In this document: piece after piece, positions 32,701 to 41,929 of the stretch
Position numbering within the stretch: the stretch's first letter is position 1
How the letters are laid out: each line of letters opens with the position of its first letter
Source of the DNA: Fulvivirga ligni
GTDB taxonomy: Bacteria; Bacteroidota; Bacteroidia; Cytophagales; Cyclobacteriaceae
Reading direction: 5' to 3'
NCBI RefSeq assembly: GCF_021389935.1
Contig: NZ_CP089979.1
Span: forward strand, 4,445,001 to 4,509,000
DNA length: 64,000 bases
Notes under the pieces: model-generated
Seen by the model: the letters and a program-made list of their open reading frames with translations, nothing else
Databases searched by the model: none
Told to the model about the DNA's origin: nothing
Position numbers and translations under genes: made by a program

Positions 32701-33121
32701 AAATATCTTTCCAACCGTCATTATTGATATCACAAATGGTGATGCCGTGCATCCAACTACCATCACCCACGGTACCTGAAGCCTGACTTATATCTTCAAA
32801 TTTTAGACCTCCTTTATTCAGATACAGCTTATTTTCTACCATGTTTCCGGTGAAGTAAATATCTGGCAACTCATCATTATTAAAATCAGCTACAGCCACA
32901 CCACCACCCATGTAGATGTATGGATAATTGAAATAATTAAAGGTATCTGTTTCGGTGAGCTGGTTGGCAAAAGTGATGTTGGAATGATCGCTGGATACTT
33001 TTTGAAAAAGCGTTTGAGAGGAAGAATGCTGCTCAGTTTTAGCATGATCATTACAGCTGGTAAGTGCACTGGCCAGCACCATTAAAACCAGTATATACTT
33101 GAATGCGAGACGATTAACCAT
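29768..33121 (-). CDS. FG-GAP/VCBS-repeat lipoprotein with ASPIC/UnbV domain
   Basis: 1117 residues with a lipoprotein signal (SALTSCNDH, lipid Cys23). Many Asp/Asn-rich calcium-loop repeats (DFNNDELPD, DINNDGWKD, DYDNDGDQDLYVAN, DLDNDGDLELIVNN) form FG-GAP beta-propeller blades before and after a central ASPIC/UnbV domain (about 535-605, LGIGTKVMVYHAGQVQVGEL then GLGENTQVDSLIVNWPDG). Proteins of this size and design are regular members of SusCD loci in Cytophagales and are thought to be surface glycan- or metal-binding. It lies directly downstream of susD in the same direction (87 bases) and is likely part of that operon. Confidence 0.9.
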   Translation of the reverse strand: MVNRLAFKYILVLMVLASALTSCNDHAKTEQHSSSQTLFQKVSSDHSNITFANQLTETDTFNYFNYPYIYMGGGVAVADFNNDELPDIYFTGNMVENKLYLNKGGLKFEDISQASGTVGDGSWMHGITICDINNDGWKDIYISISGRQGQCRNQLFVNQGVNDQGIPVFKEEAAKYGIDDPGHSTQATFFDYDNDGDQDLYVANYPITDFKTPSFYYSEMIKHPKMDLSDHLYRNNGDGSFTNVTEEAGLLSFGLSLSATISDLNNDGYKDIYVSNDFASPDFCYINNGDGTFSNKSKEVTRQTSYYGMGADIADFNNDGFMDILQVDMTPEGHRRNKENMAGMNIEGFYELVDLGLHHQYMYNSLQMSRGVDDNGDPQYSNIAKLAGVSSTDWSWSPLFADFDNDGLKDIFISNGTRRDINNNDFFKKLDAEREVYFKASTQKRQSKELENVQKMPSEPIANYVFKNNGDLTFSKQMEEWGLTDKGFSNGAVYADLDNDGDLELIVNNIDEEAYIYKNNTSEQGANYLKVNFKGAKHNSLGIGTKVMVYHAGQVQVGELTLTRGYQSSVEPILYFGLGENTQVDSLIVNWPDGRVQMKKAAGSNQIITFDYSQAEKSDQKSATKNHLFAKVESELPVHKENMFNDFDVQVLLPHKMSNFGPALAVADIDNDGLDDYYIGAASGENGAIYKQKADGKLERIDFQIDEDKKYEDLGASFFDADGDGDADLYIVSGGYEFQNKAYYQDRLFINERGKFIKAELPKITGSGSCVRPYDYDGDGDLDLFVGGRLSPGHYPYPGVSYLLRNDTKNGSPKFEIVTDQVMPGASNLGMVTDALWSDFNNDGKTDLLIVGEWMELKVYLNNGSKFEDKSSDYFDQNMHGWWFSIDGADFDHDGDTDYVLGNLGKNYKYQAHEGKPFKVYASDFDHNDKSDIVLSYQNSGEEYPVRGRGCSSQQIPTIKAKYKDYKSFSKANVVDIYGDKELENSLHYSVESFASIYLENTGKGYKIHHLPNEAQLAPINDMVIADWNNDGHEDIIIAGNLFSSEVETPRADAGIGLCLLGDGKGHFQPLTYQQSGIFMPYDVKQLQATVINGKKGFVAVSNQGPVSTYTSQINAK

Positions 33122-33208
33122 TAGTAGGCAAGTTTTGGGTGAGGATATAAAGTGAGGCTATACCAGAACAAAAAGTATAATGATACAGCCTCACTAAGAA
33201 ATGAAAAA

Positions 33209-34744
33209 CTAATAGCCCTGATTTTGATCTGCGTTGGTCAGAGCATTATTCGAATTAATCTCTGCCTGCGGAATAGGGAAAACTTCATTCTTGTTAGAAG
33301 AAAATCCAAACTGCCCCAGCTCCTGCTCGGCCAGCCCCCATCTCACCAAATCAGGGAAGCGTGCTTGTTCACCAGCTAGCTCTACCCTTCTTTCATGCAC
33401 CAAAGCATTAAATACTTCCTCTTTGGTTGAAACCGGATAGCCTGCATCATTCATCTCTGTAGTGCCGTAATAAGGCATCCCTGCTCTTTCACGCACTTCA
33501 TTCATGTAATCTACCGCTGGTCCTATATTTCCAAGCTCGTTTTCTACCTCGGCCATCATCAAGAGTACATCGGCATATCTTATTACCCTGAAGTTGATAC
33601 TAGAGTTAGTTTGCTCATTAGCACGCTTGTAATAATTCTGATATTTCCTCCAGGCCTGTGGTCTTTGAACAGGATTTTCAATACCATCATCGGTATTATC
33701 ATAAGAAGGAAGACTCACTGTGCCCCCAGAAAAAGTATCACCATTAAAATAGAAAGTCTGGGCTTTTCTGACATCACCATCTTCATATTCGCTAACCAGA
33801 TCACTTGACGGGTACACATTGAACCAATCATTAAATCCGTATTCCTGACCTCTAAAAGTTGACTCGTTCAATCCTACGCCATTGGCATCAGAATTCCACT
33901 GCGCACTAGTTCCCAGTGTTTCGTCATACTCTACTTCAAAGATAGATTCACTGTTATGCTCCGTCTCCTCCTGAAAATTCTCCTCATAATTATCTACCAG
34001 AGCATACTTTCCATATACCTTTTCAAAAGCATTTTTTGCAGCTGTATAGTCAGTTCCCTGATATAGCAAGGCCTTACCCAGAAGAGCATAAGCCGCTCCT
34101 TTGGTAGCTCTTCCCGGCTCATATGTACCATCCTCCTCAGTAGGAAGAACTAAAGCAGCCGCATTAAGATCAGCGGAAATTTGCTCATAAATGGAAGCCT
34201 TAGGGCTTTTACCGAAACCGTCACCACCTTCGGGTATGGTTGTGATCAAAGGGGCATCTCCAAATCTTGTTACAATTAAGAAATAATAGAACGCTCGAAG
34301 AAACATAGCTTCTCCATATATCCTATCTCTGTCAGCCTCTGCCAGGCCTTCAACAGCGTTAATTTTCTCTTTATTATTGAGCACGTAATTCGTCTTGGCT
34401 ATGCCTTTGTAGCAGCTTTCCCAAAAAGCCCGGATGGCTCCGTGGGTGGCATCAAAAGTGAACCTTAAATATTGAAGCTTATCTGCTTCTAACTGTGGGT
34501 TATTCGCATGGTCATTATCATGTCCCATATTGTCCATAGCAAAAAACATATGCCTGGAATAAAGACCGCGAGTCTGCATGTTTGCATAGGCGGCATTCAC
34601 TGCAGCCTGCACTTGTGATGGAGTGACCAAAAAGGTTTCCAAGGACAATTGATTGGGGTTTACCTGTTCAAGCTCGTCTGTGTTACACGACCCCACCACC
34701 CCAATGCAAAGGATGAATATTATTGAATATTTTAACGTTTTCAT
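33209..34744 (-). CDS. SusD/RagB-family outer-membrane nutrient-binding lipoprotein
   Basis: 511 residues with lipoprotein signal (IGVVGSCNTDELEQ, lipid Cys20). The N-terminal NPNQLSLETFLVTPSQVQAAVNAAYANMQ and the middle RDRIYGEAMFLRAFYYFLIVTRFGDAPL are the standard SusD blocks (TPR-like helices), and the C-terminus has the RxxxLAGEQxRFPDLVRW pattern. It binds a substrate together with the SusC-like porin encoded 15 bases upstream. The substrate cannot be read from sequence. No glycosidase lies in the same operon. Confidence 0.92.
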   Translation of the reverse strand: MKTLKYSIIFILCIGVVGSCNTDELEQVNPNQLSLETFLVTPSQVQAAVNAAYANMQTRGLYSRHMFFAMDNMGHDNDHANNPQLEADKLQYLRFTFDATHGAIRAFWESCYKGIAKTNYVLNNKEKINAVEGLAEADRDRIYGEAMFLRAFYYFLIVTRFGDAPLITTIPEGGDGFGKSPKASIYEQISADLNAAALVLPTEEDGTYEPGRATKGAAYALLGKALLYQGTDYTAAKNAFEKVYGKYALVDNYEENFQEETEHNSESIFEVEYDETLGTSAQWNSDANGVGLNESTFRGQEYGFNDWFNVYPSSDLVSEYEDGDVRKAQTFYFNGDTFSGGTVSLPSYDNTDDGIENPVQRPQAWRKYQNYYKRANEQTNSSINFRVIRYADVLLMMAEVENELGNIGPAVDYMNEVRERAGMPYYGTTEMNDAGYPVSTKEEVFNALVHERRVELAGEQARFPDLVRWGLAEQELGQFGFSSNKNEVFPIPQAEINSNNALTNADQNQGY

Positions 34745-34759
34745 TGTGATTCGTTGGGT

Positions 34760-37700
34760 TTAAAGAGTGATTTCAATTCCGACTACAATCGACTTTGGTG
34801 CGGGATAATTTCCTCTGTCTATACCATTTTCAAAGTTGGTGATAGGCTGACCGTTACCATCTGTAGCCACCGCTCCGATGGGTGCCGGGGCCTCATTGGT
34901 CTCTATATCGTTGGAAGCACCCACTTCAGGATCAAGACCTGAATAATTAGTGAAGGTCAATAAGTTCATGCCGGTGACATACACCCTAAACTTTGACATA
35001 CCTTGGATTTTGAAGGTCTTCAGTAGATTATACCCCAGAGTAATGTTTCTCAACCTTGTATATGAACCGTCTTCTACAAACCTGCTAGACACCTGAACGT
35101 TAGTGCCTGCTCCACCTGCTCTTGGCACTTCGTCGGCTGTGTTATTTTCCGGAGTCCATCTATCGAGCACACCTGTTCCAGCATTAAACAGGCGAGGCAT
35201 GCCTTCAAGGTCATAGATGTTGGTATTATAAATGTCATTACCATACATTCCATTAAAGAAAAGGCTAACATCAAATCCTTTATAGTTTAGATTGGCGCTG
35301 AGCCCATAGGTTAAAGTTGGAAATGGATTGCCGATAATTGTTCTATCATCTGCCGTAATTCTACCATCGTTATTGGTATCTACAATCCTAAAATCACCTC
35401 CGCGGGCATTTAAATTGTTATACTGAGAGCCCTGCATATATGAGTTTGCCTCAGCATCACTATCAAAAATACCGTCAAATTGCCACCCGTAAAATTGGAA
35501 AGCAGGTTGACCAACAGTAGAGTATGATATGTTTTCACTTTCGAAATTGGCACCTACAATTGCCTCATTTTCACCTACATCAAGGACCTCATTCTTACTA
35601 GTACCAAGGTTAGCATTCACGCTCCATTCCATCTGTGAGCCTGTATGATTATAACCCAAATTGATCTCAATACCTTTCGTTTCTATTGAACCTGTGTTTT
35701 CTATTACCGTTCCATTGTTAAAACCTGATGAAATAGGTAATACTCTGGGTATCAAAAGATCATCACTTTGATTAGAATAATACTCTATGGATCCTGATAT
35801 GGTATAGTCCATAATTGCAAAATCCAGACCTATGTTAGACATGGTAGTCTCTTCCCATTTAAGATTGGAATTGCCAAGACCTGCTGGCGAGGCTCCCAAG
35901 GCATCGCTGCCTCCAATAGGATAATGGAAGTCATCAACTATACCCGCAGAATAAGAATAATCAGGGATGTTATCATTACCCGTTTTACCCCAGCTCGCTC
36001 TCAGTTTCAGATTACTAACAAAGTCCTGGGTATCCATAAAACCCTCCTTGCTGATGTTCCAACCAATAGCAGCTGAAGGGAAAGAACCCCATCTATTGCT
36101 AGAAGCAAACCTGGAAGAAGCATCTCTTCTAAATGAAGCGGCAATCATATAGCGCTCATCATAGTTGTAGTTAATTCTTCCTAAATACCCTAATCTGTAA
36201 TAGTTATATTCAGAAGAACCGATATCTGAATCTGTATTCGATACCTGATCCACGTCATTACTGATATAGTTTCTACTGTAGGTATTGATTAGTGTGGTCC
36301 TTGTACTTACCTGTTCGGATAATGCTAAAACCTCTATGTTATGAACCTTATTAATGGACTTGCTATAACTTAAACTATTGGTAAATGTGGTTCTGAACAA
36401 AGAGCCATCACTTAATCTGATGTTAGCATAATTCACAGTGTGAGTTGCCCCTTCCGGGTCATCGTTATATGAAGGCGTAAAGCTTGAATACTCAAATGTT
36501 TTATATTCAGAACCTACCTGGCTTCTGGCTTTTAAACCATCAATAATCTCTAATTCTGCAAATACATTTCCTAGAAGTGCCACTCCACGTCTCTCTCTTC
36601 TTCCTAGCTCAAGCACTCGCACCGGGTTTTCTGCATCCTGGGCGTCCAATCCGGTATTAGGCCCACGATAACCTCCTTCGGTTCTGCTGTCATAAACGGG
36701 TAAATATGGTGCCATTTTGATGGTGTGTTCTATCACAGATCTACCACCTGACGCCGCTAAAGGATTTTCTTCAGAGATGGCGATATTCACATTTTCTCCC
36801 ACCGTGAGTTTGCCAAGTTTAAAATTGCTGTTAGCTCTTAAATTATACCTTTCATAATTCGTTGACCTGATAATTCCTTCTTGCGAGAGATAACCACCAG
36901 AAATCCTGAAGGTGCTATTATCTCCACCTCCTGATACGCCAACACTGTAGTTCTGCACCAGGCCACTTTGAAAAATTTGGTCCTGCCAATCAGTATTATT
37001 TTGAAGTAGCTGAGCAAAAGCAGGAATAGTATCTGAAGCAGCTACCCTGGGCGGCGACTGAAAGGCCTCTTTGGCATAGGTCAGATACTGCTGACTGTTG
37101 AGGAGATCAAAGCGCTTGTTACTCCATTGTGAACCTGCATAGGCATTCATACTCACTTGTACCTTGCCAGATTTACCCTTTTTGGTAGTTACAATAATAA
37201 CTCCGTTAGAGCCCTTTGCACCATAAACTGCTGCCGTAGAAGCATCTTTAAGCACCTGCATAGATTCAATATCCTGCGGATTCAGATCACCGAGCCCTGT
37301 AGCAATGACACCATCAATCACATATAGTGGATTGTTATTATTCACTGTACCAAGGCCTCTGATTCGAATTGTTGGCTCGTTACCGGGAGCACCGTTGTTG
37401 ATCACGGTTACACCCGCTGCTCTACCTTGCAAAGCCTGATCTACGGTAGGAACTGGTAAATTGGCTAATTCATCGGCCTCTACAGTACTGATAGCACCCG
37501 TTACATCCGCCCGTTTTTGAGTACCATAGCCCACCACAACTACTTCAGTAAGCTGCTGGGTATCTAATGAGAGAGAAACATTAATTGAAGTTTGTGAACC
37601 CACAGCTATTTCCCTGGCCTTATATCCTATAAAGGAGACAATTAAAATATCGGAAGAATTTGCAGTGAGAGTGTAATTTCCGTTGATATCAGTAACGGTA

Positions 37701-37879
37701 CCTTTGCTTGAATCTTTAATAAGTACCGAAGCTCCTGGCAGTGCGGCACCTGACTCATCGGTAATTTTACCTGTAATTGGATTTTGTGCAAAGGATATAG
37801 TAGCAATAGACATCAGAAGAATGAGCATACAAAGTCTGGCATACCCAACCTTCAAAATAGGTGTAGAAGATTGCATCAT
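34760..37879 (-). CDS. SusC/RagA-family TonB-linked outer-membrane protein
   Basis: 1039 residues. Signal peptide to FAQ (about 32); carboxypeptidase-regulatory-like domain about 33-115 (ITGKITDESGAALPGASVLI); SusC signature TEVVVVGYGTQKRADVTGAIS, plug domain with LQGRAAGVTVINNG and IRIRGLGTVNNNNPLYVIDG, then the 22-stranded barrel. The C-terminus ends with a hydrophobic strand IVVGIEITL. It imports oligomers too large for porins using TonB energy. It is the first gene of the operon SusC-SusD-FG-GAP protein. Two LacI-like palindromes lie 100-177 bases upstream. N-terminal Met-Met is an ambiguous start of two possibilities. Confidence 0.93.
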   Translation of the reverse strand: MMQSSTPILKVGYARLCMLILLMSIATISFAQNPITGKITDESGAALPGASVLIKDSSKGTVTDINGNYTLTANSSDILIVSFIGYKAREIAVGSQTSINVSLSLDTQQLTEVVVVGYGTQKRADVTGAISTVEADELANLPVPTVDQALQGRAAGVTVINNGAPGNEPTIRIRGLGTVNNNNPLYVIDGVIATGLGDLNPQDIESMQVLKDASTAAVYGAKGSNGVIIVTTKKGKSGKVQVSMNAYAGSQWSNKRFDLLNSQQYLTYAKEAFQSPPRVAASDTIPAFAQLLQNNTDWQDQIFQSGLVQNYSVGVSGGGDNSTFRISGGYLSQEGIIRSTNYERYNLRANSNFKLGKLTVGENVNIAISEENPLAASGGRSVIEHTIKMAPYLPVYDSRTEGGYRGPNTGLDAQDAENPVRVLELGRRERRGVALLGNVFAELEIIDGLKARSQVGSEYKTFEYSSFTPSYNDDPEGATHTVNYANIRLSDGSLFRTTFTNSLSYSKSINKVHNIEVLALSEQVSTRTTLINTYSRNYISNDVDQVSNTDSDIGSSEYNYYRLGYLGRINYNYDERYMIAASFRRDASSRFASSNRWGSFPSAAIGWNISKEGFMDTQDFVSNLKLRASWGKTGNDNIPDYSYSAGIVDDFHYPIGGSDALGASPAGLGNSNLKWEETTMSNIGLDFAIMDYTISGSIEYYSNQSDDLLIPRVLPISSGFNNGTVIENTGSIETKGIEINLGYNHTGSQMEWSVNANLGTSKNEVLDVGENEAIVGANFESENISYSTVGQPAFQFYGWQFDGIFDSDAEANSYMQGSQYNNLNARGGDFRIVDTNNDGRITADDRTIIGNPFPTLTYGLSANLNYKGFDVSLFFNGMYGNDIYNTNIYDLEGMPRLFNAGTGVLDRWTPENNTADEVPRAGGAGTNVQVSSRFVEDGSYTRLRNITLGYNLLKTFKIQGMSKFRVYVTGMNLLTFTNYSGLDPEVGASNDIETNEAPAPIGAVATDGNGQPITNFENGIDRGNYPAPKSIVVGIEITL

Positions 37880-37966
37880 GTAGTAGGGTTTAGTGTGTGT
37901 TAATGGTTTTTGATTAGTGAGTCTAAGTCATAAAAAACGAGTATAGTTAATATGTTACACAACCTG

Positions 37967-38056
37967 TTGTTCTAAGAACAATCGATTGAAAGGCTAATTT
38001 TTAACCTTAATTCAATAATGAATTTATAAACATTAAAAATATTACGCAATCGATTG
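37967..38056 (-). promoter_or_regulatory. Paired palindromes upstream of susC (LacI-type operator candidates)
   Basis: CAATCGATTG, a perfect 10-bp palindrome with a central CG, occurs at 37979-37988 and 38047-38056, 68 bp apart; both are flanked by an AA or TT making AACAATCGATTG in one direction. Overlapping the first is TTGTTCT-A-AGAACAA (37967-37981). Centre-CG palindromes are typical of LacI-family operators, which are common in Bacteroidota polymer-utilisation loci. No LacI gene is in the window. Confidence 0.5.
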
Positions 38057-38112
38057 TTAAAAATTTTAAGAAGAAAATATTAAAATATATCAACACAGCT
38101 TATTAAACCGAT

Positions 38113-39255
38113 TTAATTAAATCCTATATCCAGGTCTAATCTTACGCGCTGACCATTCTCTCTATGAGGTCCATACTCTACAAGCTGCTTCACATTGAAA
38201 TATCTCATCTTTAGCTTAAGCCTATCTGCCACCACATAACCAGCCATGATCTCGAGCCCCTGAAAATTGGTGAGCCTACCGGCCGGAGAGTTATAATTAG
38301 AATAATCCCATCTTACCCAATCATTTTGGGCCATGTAATCAACTGCAGAAAATCTTTGAAGGCAAGTATAGTAGGCTCTGAGGGTAAAATCACCTTTATG
38401 CTGAAACTGTCCCAAAAGCACTCCTATGACTATTCCCTCCTTATCATCTACCAAACCCATGGGCAAAGAGTCTTGCTTGTGATAATGCTGTAAGTTATCA
38501 TAGTAGTCCATTTCCAGACTGAGCGCAGGATTAGTCAGCAGTTTATAGCTGAGGCCAACATGAAAAATGGAATAGTTAATCAGCTGAGGATCAGCCTCAT
38601 CAGGCACTACCGGTATTTGATGAAAGTAATAAAATCCTGGAAAAACCTTTATTTTTTGAGACAGAGCCGTGGCTACAAGCTGAACGCCTTCGAAATAACC
38701 ATCCTCCGAAAATGATCTGCCAGAGGAGCGCATAATGAAATGACCTGTATTTATAGTAAGGGCCGGTACAAACCCTAACACATCTTTAAATTTACCGCTT
38801 ATGGTTACTCCTTCCGGATATACATTATCGCTCCAAAACAATTCATTTTGCTTCTCAAAGGGAAATGTATTTTTACCCAGCCAAGCTGAAAAATTTCTAT
38901 AATTTGCCTTAAAAAAAAGCTTCTCCAACCCAATAGGAACAATGTCAAATTCCTGCGCGCCGGCGCCCAGGGTAAGATGAGGGTCTTGCTGATTGCTCAT
39001 AGTGCCAGTACGCAGGCGCATACCAAAGGAGGCCCAATGGTTATACTCATAATTGGCACCGAAGCGTAGCCTATAACGCAATCGGGATCTGTCATCACGG
39101 TAGGTACCGTCAGACTTCCGGGAATCCCAATCTTGTTCTATTCTAAATCGAAAGTCTCCTGTAAACGTGAGCTTTGGCTTTTCTTTTTCTTCCACTGATT
39201 GTGAAAGACATAATGAGGCATGGAGCAAGATCAATAATAATCCTATTAATTTCAT
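38113..39255 (-). CDS. Putative outer-membrane porin (alginate-export/Porin-like barrel)
   Basis: 380 residues; signal peptide to LCLSQ. Mature protein made of alternating amphipathic strands with aromatic girdles (LTFTGDFRFRIEQDWDSR, GANYEYNHWASFGMRLRTG, ending RLDLDIGFN), with no plug domain, which suggests a 16-18-stranded passive porin. The opening TFTGDFRFRxE is seen in the putative-porin/alginate-export-like families. It is in the same direction as the SusCD locus but 233 bases upstream, so it may be a separate transcript, perhaps transporting related small products. Substrate unknown. Confidence 0.75.
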   Translation of the reverse strand: MKLIGLLLILLHASLCLSQSVEEKEKPKLTFTGDFRFRIEQDWDSRKSDGTYRDDRSRLRYRLRFGANYEYNHWASFGMRLRTGTMSNQQDPHLTLGAGAQEFDIVPIGLEKLFFKANYRNFSAWLGKNTFPFEKQNELFWSDNVYPEGVTISGKFKDVLGFVPALTINTGHFIMRSSGRSFSEDGYFEGVQLVATALSQKIKVFPGFYYFHQIPVVPDEADPQLINYSIFHVGLSYKLLTNPALSLEMDYYDNLQHYHKQDSLPMGLVDDKEGIVIGVLLGQFQHKGDFTLRAYYTCLQRFSAVDYMAQNDWVRWDYSNYNSPAGRLTNFQGLEIMAGYVVADRLKLKMRYFNVKQLVEYGPHRENGQRVRLDLDIGFN

Positions 39256-39479
39256 CTGAATGATAGATTATTATACCCGCCTTATTTCTATGGGACTCAA
39301 ATAGCATCAAAAACCATTCTGAAGGTAGAACAATCTACTACATTATTCAAGCAGAGCTACAAAATTAACTCCATTGGCATCCGCACGACTGGGCAGCAAG
39401 AATCTTCAGACCTTAAAAATTAACTCCGTTAGCCCAGTGAATAAATTAATGAAAGATTAAAACACCTTGCTAATATCAC

Positions 39480-39487
39480 TACCTTTG
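39480..39487 (+). promoter_or_regulatory. Candidate Bacteroidota -7 element (TACCTTTG)
   Basis: TACCTTTG matches TAnnTTTG exactly and lies 26 bases upstream of the TTG start of the DEAD-box gene. A clear -33 TTTG at the usual distance is not present. The direct repeat AAATTAACTCCRTT upstream (about 39362 and 39418) has no evident role. Confidence 0.45.
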
Positions 39488-39513
39488 CAGCTTAACCATT
39501 TGAAGTAAATATT

Positions 39514-40626
39514 TTGACAACTTTCAAAGAACTAGGCATTAATCAAAATTTGATCAAAGGCCTTTCTGAATTAAAAATCATCACCCCTTCACGTATTCAA
39601 AGTGAAGTTATACCTATTCTACTTGCTCATGACACTGATCTTGTAGGCCAGGCACAAACAGGCACAGGAAAGACTGCCGCCTATGGATTGCCTTTACTCG
39701 AAAAAGTAGATCCCTCCAAGAAAGTGATTCAGGCTCTTATCCTATGCCCTACTCGTGAATTAGGACAGCAGGTAGCCAAGCAGCTTTTCAAATTCACTAA
39801 ATACACTGAAAAGATTTTTACAGAAGCCGTATATGGTGGAGCTCAAATTGACCGTCAGATCGCTGCTCTTCAAAGACCAACTCACATCCTGGTAGCCACA
39901 CCTGGTCGTTTGATTGATCTTGTAAAGAAAAAGGCCGTTGATCTATCGCACGTTAAGACCGTAGTACTAGACGAGGCTGATGAAATGCTGAGCATGGGAT
40001 TCAAGAAGGAACTTGACCAAATCCTTGAATTTTTAAGTGGAGCTAAAAACAAATGGCTTTTCTCTGCCACTATGCCGCATGAAATTCGCCAGATCGTGAA
40101 TCAACACATGTCGCCAGATGCGCATCGTATTGAGGTAAACAAGAAGGAAGTTGTTAATAAAAATATAGATCACCTATTTGTGATCACTCAGGAGGCTGAT
40201 AAACTGCAGGTGCTTTTAGAATTTATTAAAAGCCAAAAAGACAATAGAGGTGTGATCTTCTGTAAGACTAAAGCCGCAACAAAAACTCTTGCTAAGCAAT
40301 TGATAGCCAAGAATGTATCAGCTGATGCTATTCATGGCGACCTTCTACAAAAGGAAAGAGATAAGGTAATGCGAGCATTCAAAAATGAAAGCTTACAATT
40401 ACTCATAGCTACTGATCTGGCAGCCAGAGGAATTGATATTGCGGACCTTTCGTTTGTTGTTCATTATCAATTGCCTGATAAAGATGAGTATTACACCCAT
40501 AGAAGCGGTCGTACGGCAAGAGCTGGTAAGAATGGCGTTTCACTAGCTATAATCACTACCCCTGAAGTAAAGCAACTTAGATACTTAGAAAAGGCCTTGC
40601 ATTTAAGCTTTAAACAGGTAAGATAA
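39514..40626 (+). CDS. DEAD-box RNA helicase, compact
   Basis: 370 residues. The start is a TTG at 39514 (no ATG upstream in frame fits); the first residues TTFKELGINQNLIKGL are the usual Q-motif region. Motifs in order: AQTGTGKT (47-54), PTREL (79-83), DEAD (153-156), SAT (184-186), then the second RecA domain with ATDLAARGIDI and HRSGRTARAG. It ends right after the core, so it lacks the RNA-binding C-terminal extensions of DeaD or the RhlE basic tail. It unwinds short RNA duplexes, probably in ribosome assembly or mRNA turnover. Convergent with the ABC1-kinase gene, its stop only a base away. Confidence 0.93.
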   Translation: MTTFKELGINQNLIKGLSELKIITPSRIQSEVIPILLAHDTDLVGQAQTGTGKTAAYGLPLLEKVDPSKKVIQALILCPTRELGQQVAKQLFKFTKYTEKIFTEAVYGGAQIDRQIAALQRPTHILVATPGRLIDLVKKKAVDLSHVKTVVLDEADEMLSMGFKKELDQILEFLSGAKNKWLFSATMPHEIRQIVNQHMSPDAHRIEVNKKEVVNKNIDHLFVITQEADKLQVLLEFIKSQKDNRGVIFCKTKAATKTLAKQLIAKNVSADAIHGDLLQKERDKVMRAFKNESLQLLIATDLAARGIDIADLSFVVHYQLPDKDEYYTHRSGRTARAGKNGVSLAIITTPEVKQLRYLEKALHLSFKQVR

Positions 40627-41919
40627 TTACTTACCTGTTTTAATCTTAGCTCCGAGGTTATTCAATAGATTATACAATCCAAAATAAGTACGGTTAATGT
40701 AAAGACCGTGCTTATTTCCTCTGGCCGTTTTAGAATTACGTATTTCTTTCATTCTACCCATACGGTCACCCAGCTCAAATATCTGTCGGAAGTATTCATC
40801 ATCTCCAAAGTCAAATTCTTCTGATCGGAAAGGTTTACCCAACAGGTCTATCAACTCCACGAACACTTTCATAAAGAAAGCCTTTTCTTCTGCTGTATCA
40901 GTCTTAGCTAAGAAACCAAGATCTAAAAACAGTTTTTCAAGATCATAATCCTTATTCAACACATCACTGCGCATGAGCTGGAAGTACTTCTCATAGAATT
41001 CATCAGGTATCACCTTTACACAACCAAAGTCTATAATCCCTACTCTGTTGTCACCAGAAATGATAAAGTTACCCGGATGAGGATCAGCGTGTACTTGTTT
41101 TAATTCATGAATCTGATATTCATAAAAATCCCAGAGCGTCTGGCCGATCTTATTTCTTTGTGCCTGTGTGGGCCCAAAGGCAATCCAATCTTTCAAGTGA
41201 TCACCGTCCAGCCAGTCCATTACCAAAATTCGCTCACAAGATAACTCAGGGTAGTATTTTGGAAAAATGATGTTATCCAGATGCTCACACTTTTCTGTTA
41301 TCTCCTGAGAGCGTTGCAGCTCTAAAGTATAATCAGTTTCTTCAATAAGCTTGGATTCTACCTCTTCAATATATTGCTCCAGCTCTACAGGGCTGATCTT
41401 GAACATTTTACCAGCAATAGGTCTAACAATTTTCAAGTCAGAACTTATAGAATCAGCTACGCCAGGATATTGTACTTTCACTGCCAGCTTTTTTCCCTTC
41501 AAGGTAGCCCTATGCACCTGACCAATGGAGGCCGCATTTACTGCAGACCTTGTGAATGAATCAAATATCTTATCTGGTGACTTACCCAGGTAGTTCTGAA
41601 AAGTCTTCACCACCAATGGATACGACAGCGGCGGCGCGCTATACTGCGACATAGAAAACTTATCCTGATAAGCTGTAGGCAGCACATTACGATCCATGCT
41701 GAGCATCTGAGCTACCTTCAAAGCTCCGCCTTTCAGTTCGCTCAGCGATTCATAAATATCTGCTGCATTCTCCAGATGTAGTTCATCACTGGAAAGGTCT
41801 TTATCGAATAATTTTTTACTATAATGCTTAATGTAATTACCTCCTACCTTCGCCCCTGTTTTAATAAACTTACTGGCACGCTGCACCTTGGAGGTGGGAA
41901 TACTAATCTGCTCTTTCAT
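40627..41919 (-). CDS. ABC1/AarF (UbiB-like) atypical kinase
   Basis: About 430 residues from the ATG at 41919 (MKEQISIPTS); the 15-codon-longer form would overlap the TetR gene and does not look like protein. Family blocks: ELKGGALKVAQMLS, the KxGQ-like helix (here with KVAQ); the Ala-rich loop AASIGQVHRA; VMDWLDGDHL; the catalytic-loop variant VHADPHPGNF and the metal Asp in GIIDFGCVK. UbiB-type proteins act in coenzyme Q or other isoprenoid-lipid handling in the membrane. The variant of the KxGQ motif is notable. It follows a TetR-type gene by 10 bases and is likely co-transcribed. Confidence 0.87.
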   Translation of the reverse strand: MKEQISIPTSKVQRASKFIKTGAKVGGNYIKHYSKKLFDKDLSSDELHLENAADIYESLSELKGGALKVAQMLSMDRNVLPTAYQDKFSMSQYSAPPLSYPLVVKTFQNYLGKSPDKIFDSFTRSAVNAASIGQVHRATLKGKKLAVKVQYPGVADSISSDLKIVRPIAGKMFKISPVELEQYIEEVESKLIEETDYTLELQRSQEITEKCEHLDNIIFPKYYPELSCERILVMDWLDGDHLKDWIAFGPTQAQRNKIGQTLWDFYEYQIHELKQVHADPHPGNFIISGDNRVGIIDFGCVKVIPDEFYEKYFQLMRSDVLNKDYDLEKLFLDLGFLAKTDTAEEKAFFMKVFVELIDLLGKPFRSEEFDFGDDEYFRQIFELGDRMGRMKEIRNSKTARGNKHGLYINRTYFGLYNLLNNLGAKIKTGK

Positions 41920-41929
41920 CCAACTTCTT

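Noticed and set aside
29768-33121. Plus-strand and other-frame ORFs inside the FG-GAP gene (for example 30905-31165, 31454-31657)
   Set aside because: They are shadows of the long coding frame, without start context, and their translations are not protein-like.
19848-39255. One large polysaccharide-utilisation locus from sulfatase to porin
   Set aside because: The sulfatase is separated from SusCD by about 8 kb of unrelated and oppositely oriented genes; only SusC-SusD-FG-GAP protein form a convincing operon.
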